This document shows positions 27,120-35,192 of a DNA stretch of 64,000 nt, one piece after another. The DNA is from Roseburia sp. AF12-17LB (GTDB taxonomy: Bacteria > Bacillota > Clostridia > Lachnospirales > Lachnospiraceae). The stretch covers positions 131,376-195,375 of the forward strand of contig NZ_QUHR01000006.1 of the NCBI RefSeq assembly GCF_003479605.1, written 5' to 3'. Both the position numbers and the translations under genes were made by a program. The notes below the pieces were generated by a model that did not search any database, had not been told where the DNA came from, and worked only from the letters and a program-made list of their open reading frames with translations. Within the stretch, counting starts at the first letter, position 1, and every line of letters begins with the position of its first letter.

Positions 27120-27358
27120 TCAAAAGGACAAAACAAAGAAGAGACGAGTAGCATGACAGGAAGTCAAAGAGAGGAATACATCTGGTGAGAGTATTCTGAT
27201 GGAGTGTAATGTGAAGACCAGCTCTGAGTGACCCCAATCCGGTCCGGTGATTCCGTTATCATCAGAATGAGCGGTTGTACGATAAGTACAGCAAGCAGGG
27301 TGGAACCACGATAGAGTATCGTCCCTGATGCATAAATTTTATGCATCAGGGATTTTTT
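27120..27358 (+). promoter_or_regulatory. T-box leader, threonine-type, upstream of thrS
   Basis: The conserved T-box AGGGTGGAACCACG lies at 27297-27310. A terminator follows: TCCCTGATGCAT / ATGCATCAGGGA with six T (27322-27358). Stem I has an AGTA bulge at 27147-27150. A likely specifier ACC (Thr) is at 27217-27219, after GAAG and before CTCT, which can pair with AGAG at 27140-27143. Uncharged tRNA-Thr would favour the antiterminator and thrS expression. The specifier assignment is less certain than the T-box itself. Confidence 0.92.
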
Positions 27359-27405
27359 ACTTTGCAGTTATTAATACCAATATAATAAGAAAAGGAGACT
27401 TGAAC

Positions 27406-29367
27406 ATGAAAATCACATTAAAAGATGGCTCAGTAAAAGAGTACAGTGAAGCAAAATCAGTCTATGATATTGCAGCAGATATCAGCGAAGGCCTTGCAAG
27501 AGTTGCATGCGCCGGTGAAGTAGACGGAGAAGTGGTGGATTTACGAACCGTTCTTGACAAGGACTGCAATTTAAATATTATAACAGCAAGTGATGAAGAA
27601 GGATTAAAGGTAATCCGCCATACTGCATCCCATGTACTGGCTCAGGCGGTAAAGAAATTATTTCCGGATGCCAAGATTACGATCGGACCGGCAATTGAAG
27701 ATGGATTCTATTATGATTTTGATCATGCCCCATTTTCAAGAGAAGACCTCGATAATCTGGAAGCAGAGATGAAGAAGATTATCAAGGAAGGTCATGAATT
27801 AAAACGATTCACACTTCCAAGAGAGGAAGCAATCAAATTCATGCAGGAACGTAATGAGCCATACAAAGTAGAACTGATTGAAGAATTACCAGAGGGAGAA
27901 GAAATTTCTTTCTATGACCAGGGCGGCTTCGTAGATTTATGTGCTGGCCCACATCTGATGACAACCAAGGGCGTAAAGGCATTTAAGCTGACATCATCTT
28001 CCATGGCATATTGGAGAGGTAATTCTGACAAAGCAAGATTACAGAGAATTTATGGTACTGCTTTTAATAAGAAGGAAGAGTTAAAAGAATACTTAGAGAA
28101 ATTAGAAGATGCCAAACGCCGTGACCATAACAAACTTGGCCGTGAAATGGGATTATTTACCACTGTTGACGTTATCGGACAGGGACTTCCTTTATTTACA
28201 CCGAAGGGAACCAAGATGATTATGAAACTGCAGCGTTGGATAGAAGACTTAGAGGATAAAGAGTGGGGTTATGTACGTACCAGAACTCCGCTGATGGCAA
28301 AGAGCGACCTCTATAAGATTTCCGGACACTGGGATCACTACATGGATGGAATGTTCATTTTAAATAAGGACAGCGACGACAAAGAGACAATGGCACTGCG
28401 TCCGATGACCTGTCCATTCCAGTATTATGTATACATGAATGAACAGCACTCTTACAGAGATCTGCCATATCGGATGTCAGAGACTTCTACATTGTTCCGG
28501 AATGAGGACTCCGGAGAGATGCATGGACTTACCCGTGTCAGACAGTTTACTATTACAGAGGCACATATTATTCTTTGCCCGGAACAGGCGGAAGAAGAAC
28601 TTACCAGATGTACTGAACTTTGCCATTATGTAATGACTACACTTGGTATCGATGGAGATGTTACTTACCGTCTGTCCAAATGGGATCCGAACAACAAAGA
28701 AAAATATCTGGGCGACGAAGCATATTGGAACAGTACCCAGCAGTATCTGCGTGATGTTATGGATAAGAATGGCATCAAGTATACAGAAGCAGATGGGGAA
28801 GCTGCATTCTACGGACCAAAGATTGATATTCAGGCAAAGAATGTATATGGAAAAGAAGATACCATGGTTACCATCCAGCTTGACTGTGCAAGTGCAGAGA
28901 AGTTTGGCATGTACTATATCGATGAGAAGGGTGAGAAAGTACTTCCTTGGATTATCCATCGTACATCCATGGGATGTTATGAGCGTACCCTTGCATGGCT
29001 GATTGAACATTATGCAGGAAAATTCCCAACCTGGCTTTGCCCGGAACAGGTAAGAGTATTGCCGATTTCTGAAAAATATGCAGACTATGCAGAGCAGGTA
29101 AGAAAAGAATTAGCAGCTCATGATGTAGATGTAACGGTTGATAACCGTTCTGAGAAAATCGGATTCAAGATTCGTGAAGCAAGACTGGATAAGCTGCCGT
29201 ACATGCTGGTAGTTGGTCAGCAGGAGGCAGAGGACGGAACCGTATCCGTAAGAAGCCGTTTTGCAGGAGATGAAGGTGTAAAACCTTTAGGAGAATTCAT
29301 TGATGCAATCTGCGAAGAGATTCGTACAAAGGAAATCCGTAAGGAAGAAGTTGCAGAAGAAAAATAA
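27406..29367 (+). CDS. thrS: Threonyl-tRNA synthetase
   Basis: 653 residues, full length. Charges tRNA-Thr. The TGS domain is residues 1-60. The second-additional (editing) domain has HTASHVLAQAVKKLFPD near 72 and, later, the Cys-containing GFVDLCAGPHL. The class II core has RPMTCPFQYYVY, MSETSTLFRNEDSG and PWIIHRTSMGCYERTLAWLI; the Cys and His residues that hold the active-site zinc are present. The anticodon-binding domain covers the last 110 residues. AAAGGAG precedes ATG 27406; a longer frame back to 27328 overlaps the leader terminator and is not used. Confidence 0.97.
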   Translation: MKITLKDGSVKEYSEAKSVYDIAADISEGLARVACAGEVDGEVVDLRTVLDKDCNLNIITASDEEGLKVIRHTASHVLAQAVKKLFPDAKITIGPAIEDGFYYDFDHAPFSREDLDNLEAEMKKIIKEGHELKRFTLPREEAIKFMQERNEPYKVELIEELPEGEEISFYDQGGFVDLCAGPHLMTTKGVKAFKLTSSSMAYWRGNSDKARLQRIYGTAFNKKEELKEYLEKLEDAKRRDHNKLGREMGLFTTVDVIGQGLPLFTPKGTKMIMKLQRWIEDLEDKEWGYVRTRTPLMAKSDLYKISGHWDHYMDGMFILNKDSDDKETMALRPMTCPFQYYVYMNEQHSYRDLPYRMSETSTLFRNEDSGEMHGLTRVRQFTITEAHIILCPEQAEEELTRCTELCHYVMTTLGIDGDVTYRLSKWDPNNKEKYLGDEAYWNSTQQYLRDVMDKNGIKYTEADGEAAFYGPKIDIQAKNVYGKEDTMVTIQLDCASAEKFGMYYIDEKGEKVLPWIIHRTSMGCYERTLAWLIEHYAGKFPTWLCPEQVRVLPISEKYADYAEQVRKELAAHDVDVTVDNRSEKIGFKIREARLDKLPYMLVVGQQEAEDGTVSVRSRFAGDEGVKPLGEFIDAICEEIRTKEIRKEEVAEEK

Positions 29368-29414
29368 AAATGCAATAAAATCTAATTTTTAATTTTATAA
29401 TTTATATGGATTCA

Positions 29415-29458
29415 AAAAGACTGTTGCTGGCAATTTGCACCGGACAACAGTCTTTTTT
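29415..29458 (+). terminator. First terminator after thrS
   Basis: AAAAAGACTGTTG / CAACAGTCTTTTTT stem-loop with T run, about 50 bases after the stop. Confidence 0.85.
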
Positions 29459-29516
29459 GCTTTACAGGAAAGCAGCCGCCGCAGGCACGAGAATGTGTCA
29501 AGGTACATTCTTTTTT
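29456..29516. repeat. Hairpin-repeat fragment and second terminator-like hairpin
   Basis: TTTGCTTTACAGGAAA and GCCGCCGCAGGC are shared with the region before rnc (739-840). They are followed by GAATGT/ACATTC with six T at 29491-29516, which could act as a back-up terminator. Confidence 0.55.
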
Positions 29517-29590
29517 ACATGAAGTTGGTAACATAAAAAGATTTCCTTTGGAGATACTAAACATGTAACGAAAGAAAGGAGATGATTTTT

Positions 29591-29905
29591 GTGACAGAAT
29601 TAAAATGTTCTGTAAGAAGCTGCAGTTTCCAGAAAGATGATTGCTGTTGCCGTGGAAATATTACGGTAGAGGGTGCACATGCAAACCGCAATAGCGAGAC
29701 AAGCTGTGGAAGTTTTGAAGAGAAGAAAAACTGTGGATGTGCCAATTCGACCGGTAAACCGCCTAAGATGAGCGATGTTACCTGTGAGGCAGTAAACTGT
29801 AAATTCAATGAAGGAAGAAAATGTCATGCAAAAGACATCCAGGTAGCCGGAACGAATGCCTGTACCTGTATGGAAACAGAGTGTGCCAGCTTCTGTTGTT
29901 CCTAA
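29591..29905 (+). CDS. Double DUF1540 cysteine-rich protein
   Basis: 104 residues with two copies of the same Cys pattern: ELKCSVRSCSFQKDDCCCRG near the start and VTCEAVNCKFNEGRKCHAKD near 62, each followed by C-x-S-F type ends (CGSFEEKK, CASFCCS). This is the DUF1540 family, presumed metal-binding and often linked to sporulating Clostridia; function unknown. GTG at 29591 is favoured because AAAGGAGA lies 9 bases before it; ATG 29582 overlaps that site. Single gene. Confidence 0.85.
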   Translation: MTELKCSVRSCSFQKDDCCCRGNITVEGAHANRNSETSCGSFEEKKNCGCANSTGKPPKMSDVTCEAVNCKFNEGRKCHAKDIQVAGTNACTCMETECASFCCS

Positions 29906-30093
29906 AAAGTGGAATATCAGTAAGTTTTAGCAAAATATTTCTGTGTCTACTCTTAACAGATTGGACACAGAAATTTAGAAGAATCTTAAGAAAAATACTA
30001 TTGTAAATGAGATGAAAGAAAGTATAATGTGATTGAAGCATAAATAAAGCAGAAGTAATGTGTAAGGTGTAGATGGTAAACAGGAGGAAGCAA

Positions 30094-30693
30094 ATGAGAA
30101 AAAAATCACATATTTTGCTGGCACGTTATATTGCAAAGAATACAGAGGATGAAGAACTTAAGAAACATAGACTGTCTTTTTATATTGGCAGCATCCTGCC
30201 GGATTGCAAACCATCTTTTGTATATAAGAAACATGAAATCAATGGGACGTTTCCGGATGTGAAAAAGATGGTGAATCAATTGATTTTCGGTAAACAGCAG
30301 GGGAAACTGACCCGTAAACGCCGGTATTATATGAATCTCGGGCAGGTAACGCATTATGTAGCTGATTATTTTACTTATCCGCATAACAAGATTTATCCGG
30401 GAAACTTAAAGGATCATTGTTCCTATGAAGAACAATTGAAGCGAAGCCTTAAAAATTATATTATGAGCCGGAATATGGAAGCAGGAGAAAAAGTGCAGGC
30501 TGATTTTTCTGATGCAGAGGCACTGTATGAATATATTTTAGAGAGGCATAAACAGTATCTTGGAAGAAAAATTAATATAGAAACAGATATTCGGAATATA
30601 GTAGCAACCAACCGGATGCTGGTGGAGGCCATTGCCGATTTGTTTTATAAAACACAGCATAAGGAAAAAATGCCGCTTGCTGTCGAATATTGA
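30094..30693 (+). CDS. Zinc-dependent phospholipase C-like protein
   Basis: 199 residues from ATG 30094, preceded by CAGGAGGA. Histidines and aspartates sit in the pattern of the Zn_dep_PLPC family (PF00882): KKSHILLARYIA at the start, FYIGSILPDCKPSF near 30-43, NLGQVTHYVADYFTYPHN near 82-99, and a later DHCSYEEQL. No signal peptide is visible, so it is probably intracellular, which differs from clostridial alpha toxin. Substrate unknown. Confidence 0.8.
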   Translation: MRKKSHILLARYIAKNTEDEELKKHRLSFYIGSILPDCKPSFVYKKHEINGTFPDVKKMVNQLIFGKQQGKLTRKRRYYMNLGQVTHYVADYFTYPHNKIYPGNLKDHCSYEEQLKRSLKNYIMSRNMEAGEKVQADFSDAEALYEYILERHKQYLGRKINIETDIRNIVATNRMLVEAIADLFYKTQHKEKMPLAVEY

Positions 30694-30796
30694 CGAAAAA
30701 AGATGTTATATTTTGTTTGATTTTTGGTGATGAGCAGAGTAAAATGAATTTACAAAGAACAACACAGAGATGGGACACAGCATAGGAGAAATGCTT

Positions 30797-30973
30797 ATGG
30801 ATGAAAGGGAAGCACTTCGCATTGCGATTGAACGTGCAAGAATCCGACTGGATGAAGCACTGGAACGAGCGAAAAGTATGGATGAATGCTATGACCTGAG
30901 CCTGGAAGTGGACAGACTGATTGAGAACTATGTATCGCTATGTGAGCAAAAAGAACTTGTACCAATAAGATAA
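30797..30973 (+). CDS. Spo0E-like sporulation regulatory protein
   Basis: 58 residues from ATG 30797, 8 bases after AGGAG. A helical hairpin with YDLSLEVDRLIENYV, the S-x-x-x-D pattern of Spo0E-type aspartyl phosphatases, which remove phosphate from Spo0A and hold back sporulation. The small size is right for the family. It lies just before the dcw cluster that contains spoIIGA-sigE, but ends in its own terminator. Confidence 0.78.
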   Translation: MDEREALRIAIERARIRLDEALERAKSMDECYDLSLEVDRLIENYVSLCEQKELVPIR

Positions 30974-30993
30974 AAGTAAAGAGTAAGTGGAAA

Positions 30994-31025
30994 GAAGTAC
31001 ATTGAGAAATGTGCTTCTTTTTTTT
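30994..31025 (+). terminator. Terminator after the Spo0E-like gene
   Basis: GAAGTACATT / AATGTGCTTC stem followed by eight T. Confidence 0.85.
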
Positions 31026-31047
31026 GTGCATTTTTATGTGTAGTATA

Positions 31048-31076
31048 TTGATTTTTTCCCAAAAGTGGGGTAATAT
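31048..31076 (+). promoter_or_regulatory. Probable dcw operon promoter
   Basis: TTGATT, a 17-base spacer and TAATAT, upstream of the MraZ-type repeats. Transcription would start near 31083, so the repeats lie at and just after the start site. Confidence 0.55.
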
Positions 31077-31120
31077 GTATTCATAAGTGGAGGAAAGTGG
31101 TTGAAAATGGCACAAAGTGG
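31061..31120 (+). promoter_or_regulatory. MraZ-type operator repeats
   Basis: A(A/T)(G)TGG-type repeats lie with exact 10-base period: AAGTGG at 31085-31090, 31095-31100 and 31115-31120, and AAATGG at 31105-31110. A fifth AAGTGG at 31063-31068 is out of phase by two bases. MraZ is known to bind short TGG-containing direct repeats spaced 10 bp apart before its own gene, so self-repression of the operon is expected. Confidence 0.78.
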
Positions 31121-31174
31121 TGGATAAGTTGATAACTTTGTGGATAAATAGCAACCGGACTGAGGTGTTTGACA

Positions 31175-31606
31175 ATGTTCATGGGAGAGTACAGTCACAA
31201 CATAGACGCCAAGGGCAGAATGATTGTTCCTTCCAAATTCAGAGAACAGCTCGGTGATGAGTTTGTAGTAACGAAGGGTTTGGATGGGTGTCTTTTTGTG
31301 TACCCAAATGAAGAATGGCAGAACATTGAAGAAAAATTCCGCAACGTACCACTTACCTCAAAAGATGCAAGAAAATTCTCACGTTTCTTCTTTGCAGGAG
31401 CAACAACCTGTGAAGTGGACAAGCAGGGAAGAATTCTTCTTCCGGCAGTGTTAAGAGAATTTGCCGGATTAGAGAAAGAAGTCGTATCAGTCGGAGTCTT
31501 AAAGCGAATTGAGATTTGGGACAAGAACAGATGGCAGGATACCAATACTTATGATGACATGGATGAAGTTGCAGAACACATGGCAGAACTTGGCTTGAGT
31601 ATCTAA
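31175..31606 (+). CDS. mraZ: Transcriptional regulator MraZ
   Basis: 143 residues. Two SpoVT-AbrB-like halves: [20 protein letters not shown] and [20 protein letters not shown], each with the DxKGR/DxQGR core. MraZ forms a ring and binds repeats before its own gene, which are present here at 31085-31120. The start at 31175 has GAGGTG 8 bases ahead; ATG 31181 is possible. First gene of the dcw cluster, 10 bases before rsmH. Confidence 0.95.
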   Translation: MFMGEYSHNIDAKGRMIVPSKFREQLGDEFVVTKGLDGCLFVYPNEEWQNIEEKFRNVPLTSKDARKFSRFFFAGATTCEVDKQGRILLPAVLREFAGLEKEVVSVGVLKRIEIWDKNRWQDTNTYDDMDEVAEHMAELGLSI

Positions 31607-31616
31607 AGGAGTGAAC

Positions 31617-32564
31617 ATGGAATTTAAACACACATCGGTTCTCTTGCATGAGACCATAGACAATCTGAATATTCGCCCGGACGGAATTTATGTAGACGGA
31701 ACGCTCGGTGGAGCGGGACATTCTTCCGAAATTGTAAAAAGGCTGAATGAGAACGGAAGGCTGATAGGAATTGACCAGGACGAAGATGCAATTGCAGCAG
31801 CCAGTGAGCGGTTAAAGGATTATTCTGATAAAGTAACCATAATCCGCAGCAATTACTGCAATATGAAAGAAGAATTGAACCGTATCGGAGTGACGAAGGT
31901 AAATGGAATTCTTCTTGATCTGGGAGTATCTTCCTTTCAGTTAGATACACCGGAGCGTGGATTTACCTACCGGGAAGAAGATGCACCACTGGACATGAGA
32001 ATGGATCAGCGTCAGACATTAACGGCAAAAGATATTGTAAATGATTACAGTGAATCAGAGTTGTATCGTATCATAAGAGACTATGGGGAAGACCGGTTCG
32101 CAAAGAATATTGCAAAGCATATTGTCGCAGCCCGGGCAAAGAAACCAATTGAGACAACCGGAGAGCTGACCGCAATTATCCGGGCATCCATACCGATGAA
32201 AGTACAGAGTACTGGCGGACATCCGGCAAAGAGAACGTTTCAGGCAATTCGTATTGAACTGAATCGTGAGCTGGAAGTCTTATCGGATACCCTGGATGAG
32301 ATGATAGACCTTTTAGAAGAAGATGGAAGAATCTGTATCATTACCTTCCATTCCCTGGAAGACAGAATTGTAAAGAACATCTTTCGCAAAAATGAAAATC
32401 CATGTACCTGTCCGAAAGAATTTCCGGTGTGTGTATGTGGCAAGAAACCAAAAGGAAAAGTAATCACTAGAAAACCGATTCTTCCAACGAAATCTGAAAT
32501 GGAAGAGAATCCGAGAGCAAAAAGCGCAAAATTAAGAGTATTTGAACGGCATATCAATGACTAG
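31617..32564 (+). CDS. rsmH: 16S rRNA N4-methyltransferase RsmH (MraW)
   Basis: 315 residues. Methylates N4 of C1402 in 16S rRNA with SAM. The SAM site [15 protein letters not shown] is at about 25-39. [39 protein letters not shown] and [12 protein letters not shown] are typical. [18 protein letters not shown] cysteine stretch near the end is common in Firmicutes RsmH. ATG 31617 has AAGGAG in front. Second gene of the dcw cluster. Confidence 0.96.
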   Translation: MEFKHTSVLLHETIDNLNIRPDGIYVDGTLGGAGHSSEIVKRLNENGRLIGIDQDEDAIAAASERLKDYSDKVTIIRSNYCNMKEELNRIGVTKVNGILLDLGVSSFQLDTPERGFTYREEDAPLDMRMDQRQTLTAKDIVNDYSESELYRIIRDYGEDRFAKNIAKHIVAARAKKPIETTGELTAIIRASIPMKVQSTGGHPAKRTFQAIRIELNRELEVLSDTLDEMIDLLEEDGRICIITFHSLEDRIVKNIFRKNENPCTCPKEFPVCVCGKKPKGKVITRKPILPTKSEMEENPRAKSAKLRVFERHIND

Positions 32565-32578
32565 GGAGAGACGTGAAA

Positions 32579-33067
32579 ATGGAGAAGACAAGAAGAAATT
32601 ATCGAACACGGACTTACATAGATGGAAACACTGTCCGTAAATTAGAAGCTGCACCGGATTACCGCAGAGAACAGGAAGAAAAGCAGCGGGAGGAAATCAG
32701 ACAGCGCAACAGACGTATGGCGCAGAAGAATCAGGAGAAGTCAGCACATATGGATTTGGGTTATGTGGCATTTTTATCTGTATCGCTGCTGGTTATGTGT
32801 GTGGCAGCAGTACTGTATATCCGTCTGCAGTCTGGAATTACAACGCATTTAAAGACAATTTCTGCATTAGAAAGCCAGGTAGCTGAATTAAAGGCAGATA
32901 ATGATGCGGCAGAAAAAAGAATCGAGACAGCAGTAGATCTTTCAACCATCAAGGATATAGCAATGAACCAGCTTGGCATGAGCTATGCGGGACCGGACCA
33001 GATTATACATTATACGGTTGATAAAGAAGATTATATGAATCAGTTTGAGGATATTCCGAATAAGTAG
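32579..33067 (+). CDS. ftsL: FtsL-like cell division protein
   Basis: 162 residues. A basic cytoplasmic N-terminus of about 60 residues, one membrane segment (about 63-81, VAFLSVSLLVMCVAAVLYI), and an outer coiled coil (LKTISALESQVAELKADNDA). This layout and its place between rsmH and the penicillin-binding protein identify FtsL, which joins FtsQ/DivIB and DivIC at the septum. Sequence identity in FtsL is always low, so the name rests on topology and position. ATG 32579 has GGGAGAG at good spacing. Confidence 0.8.
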   Translation: MEKTRRNYRTRTYIDGNTVRKLEAAPDYRREQEEKQREEIRQRNRRMAQKNQEKSAHMDLGYVAFLSVSLLVMCVAAVLYIRLQSGITTHLKTISALESQVAELKADNDAAEKRIETAVDLSTIKDIAMNQLGMSYAGPDQIIHYTVDKEDYMNQFEDIPNK

Positions 33068-33087
33068 GAAACAAACGTGGTGGTAAA

Positions 33088-35124
33088 ATGGCAGGAAAGA
33101 GACGCGGCGGAAAGAAAATAGCAAAATTTAGTAAGAAAATGCAAAAGAAACTTGTAGTGCTGTTTGTAATAATAGCACTACTTTTGTTGGGATTAATTGT
33201 AAGATTGATGTATATTGAACACACCAGTGGAAAGAAATACGAAAAGAAAGTATTATCCCAGCAGAAATATGACAGTACGGTCATTCCTTATCAGCGTGGA
33301 AATATTACAGACTGCAAGGGAACGATACTTGCAACCAGCGTGGATGTATACAATGTGATATTAGACTGTAAGGTATTAAACAGTGATTCGGCAGATATTG
33401 ACCCGACCATCGATGCACTGATAACCTGTTTCCCACAGCTGAATGAAACCGATTTACGTAATCTGATTACGGATAAGCCAAAGAGCCAGTACAATGTTCT
33501 GGCAAAGAAATTAAGCTATGAAGAGATTCGGGCGTTTGAAGATATGCAGGCGGCAGAAAAGGAAGCTTCCGATAAGAAGAGCGGCGATGCAGAGAAAAAA
33601 GGAAAAATTAATGGAGTCTGGTTTGAAAAAGAATACCAGAGAGAATATCCATATGGTTCTCTAGCCAGTGCGGTAGTAGGATTTACTACCAGCGGTAATC
33701 TGGGAATGAATGGAGTGGAAAATTCCTATAACAGTGTTTTGAATGGAACCAACGGAAGAGAATATGGTTATCTGAATTCCGACAGTAATTTTGAGAAGAC
33801 AGTAATCGATGCCCAGAATGGTAATGATGTTACACTGACCATTGATGCAAATATCCAGAAAATCGTAGAAGATAAGATTGCTGCATTTGAAGAAGAATAC
33901 AGGGATGCAGCAAGAGAAGGTGCTGGAAGTAAACATGTGGGAGTTATTGTAATGAACCCCCAGAATGCTGAAGTGCTTGCCATGGCAAATTATCCAAATT
34001 ATGACAGTAGTAATCCAAGGGATTTGTCTGCCTATTATACCCAGGAAGAAATTGATGCTATGGATGACGATGCAGAACTGGATGCTTTAAACCAGTTATG
34101 GTCTAATTTCTGCATTACTTATACTTATGAACCGGGCTCTACCGTAAAACCTTTTACCGTAGCCTGTGGTCTGGATACCGGAACTTTAGACCCGAACCGT
34201 ACTTTTATCTGTGATGGATACGAGACGATTTCCGGTCATGACATTCACTGTGTAAATACCAACGGACATGGACTTGAAACAGTAGAAGATGCCTTAAAGA
34301 ATTCCTGTAATGATGCCCTGATGCAGATGTCTTATGATATCGGACCTGAGAATTTCTCCAAGTATCAGCAGATTTTCGGCTTTGGTACCAAGACAAACAT
34401 TGATTTACCGGGAGAGGCCAGAACCGATTCCTTAATTTATACCGAAGACCAGCTAAGCACCATTAACCTGGCTACCAATTCCTTTGGACAGAACTTTAAT
34501 GTTACCATGATACAGGTGGCAAGTGCTTTTTGTTCCATTATTAATGGTGGTAACTATTATCAGCCACATGTGGTAAAGAAAATAACAGATGAAAATGGGA
34601 ATGTCATACAGGAAGACAATGGAACCTTGTTAAAGAAAACAGTGTCTTCATCTACCAGTGAATTATTAAAACAGTATCTTTATGCAACGGTTTCCGATGG
34701 TACCGGAAAATATGCAAAAGTGCCGGGATACTCTATGGGTGGAAAGACCGGAACAGCACAGAAGCTTCCTCGAGGACAGGGAAATTATCTGGTTTCCTTT
34801 ATCGGTTTTGCACCAGTAGACAATCCGCAGCTTTTGGTATATGTAGTAGTAGACGAACCAAACGCAGAAGAAGAGTTTCACAGTACCTTTGCACAGGAAA
34901 TCGCAAAGGGAATTTTCGAAGAGACACTGCCTTATCTTAATATTTATCCGGATGAGGACATTGTTGTAACAGAAGAGACAGACCCGGCAGAAGCACCGGC
35001 AGATGGAACAACAGATGTTCCGGATTCTGCACCGGAGGATTCTATGGTAGACCAGACACCGGATATTGCAGAGGAAACAGTACCACCGGAGGATGGTTTA
35101 CAGCCACAGGATGTAGCACAATAG
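33088..35124 (+). CDS. Class B penicillin-binding protein, first copy
   Basis: 678 residues. A transpeptidase that crosslinks septal or spore peptidoglycan. One membrane segment at about 18-40, an N-terminal dimerisation domain (YDSTVIPYQRGNITD), then the transpeptidase: active serine in EPGSTVKPF (about S351, K354), SCN near 406, and KTGTAQ near 553. All catalytic motifs are intact. After the enzyme there is an acidic Pro/Glu/Asp tail of about 50 residues and no PASTA domain. FtsI versus SpoVD cannot be decided; being nearest ftsL favours the FtsI role. Confidence 0.92.
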   Translation: MAGKRRGGKKIAKFSKKMQKKLVVLFVIIALLLLGLIVRLMYIEHTSGKKYEKKVLSQQKYDSTVIPYQRGNITDCKGTILATSVDVYNVILDCKVLNSDSADIDPTIDALITCFPQLNETDLRNLITDKPKSQYNVLAKKLSYEEIRAFEDMQAAEKEASDKKSGDAEKKGKINGVWFEKEYQREYPYGSLASAVVGFTTSGNLGMNGVENSYNSVLNGTNGREYGYLNSDSNFEKTVIDAQNGNDVTLTIDANIQKIVEDKIAAFEEEYRDAAREGAGSKHVGVIVMNPQNAEVLAMANYPNYDSSNPRDLSAYYTQEEIDAMDDDAELDALNQLWSNFCITYTYEPGSTVKPFTVACGLDTGTLDPNRTFICDGYETISGHDIHCVNTNGHGLETVEDALKNSCNDALMQMSYDIGPENFSKYQQIFGFGTKTNIDLPGEARTDSLIYTEDQLSTINLATNSFGQNFNVTMIQVASAFCSIINGGNYYQPHVVKKITDENGNVIQEDNGTLLKKTVSSSTSELLKQYLYATVSDGTGKYAKVPGYSMGGKTGTAQKLPRGQGNYLVSFIGFAPVDNPQLLVYVVVDEPNAEEEFHSTFAQEIAKGIFEETLPYLNIYPDEDIVVTEETDPAEAPADGTTDVPDSAPEDSMVDQTPDIAEETVPPEDGLQPQDVAQ

Positions 35125-35131
35125 AGAAAAC

Positions 35132-35189
35132 AACATAACCTTGTAAAAGTTGTAATAGATTATAATAACTGCTTTTATGAGGTTATGTT
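35132..35189 (+). promoter_or_regulatory. Hairpin covering the ribosome site of the second PBP
   Basis: AACATAACCT...GTAAAAG pairs with CTTTTAT...AGGTTATGTT (arms 35132-35147 and 35172-35190). The 3' arm contains GAGGTT, the only ribosome site for the ATG at 35193, and a short T run follows. It could hide the site or act as a weak internal terminator. Confidence 0.6.
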
Positions 35190-35192
35190 TTT

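Noticed and set aside
30681..30687. TGTCGAA, a core Spo0A box, upstream of the Spo0E-like gene
   Set aside because: It lies inside the last codons of the preceding gene, over 100 bases from the start, with no promoter fitted around it.
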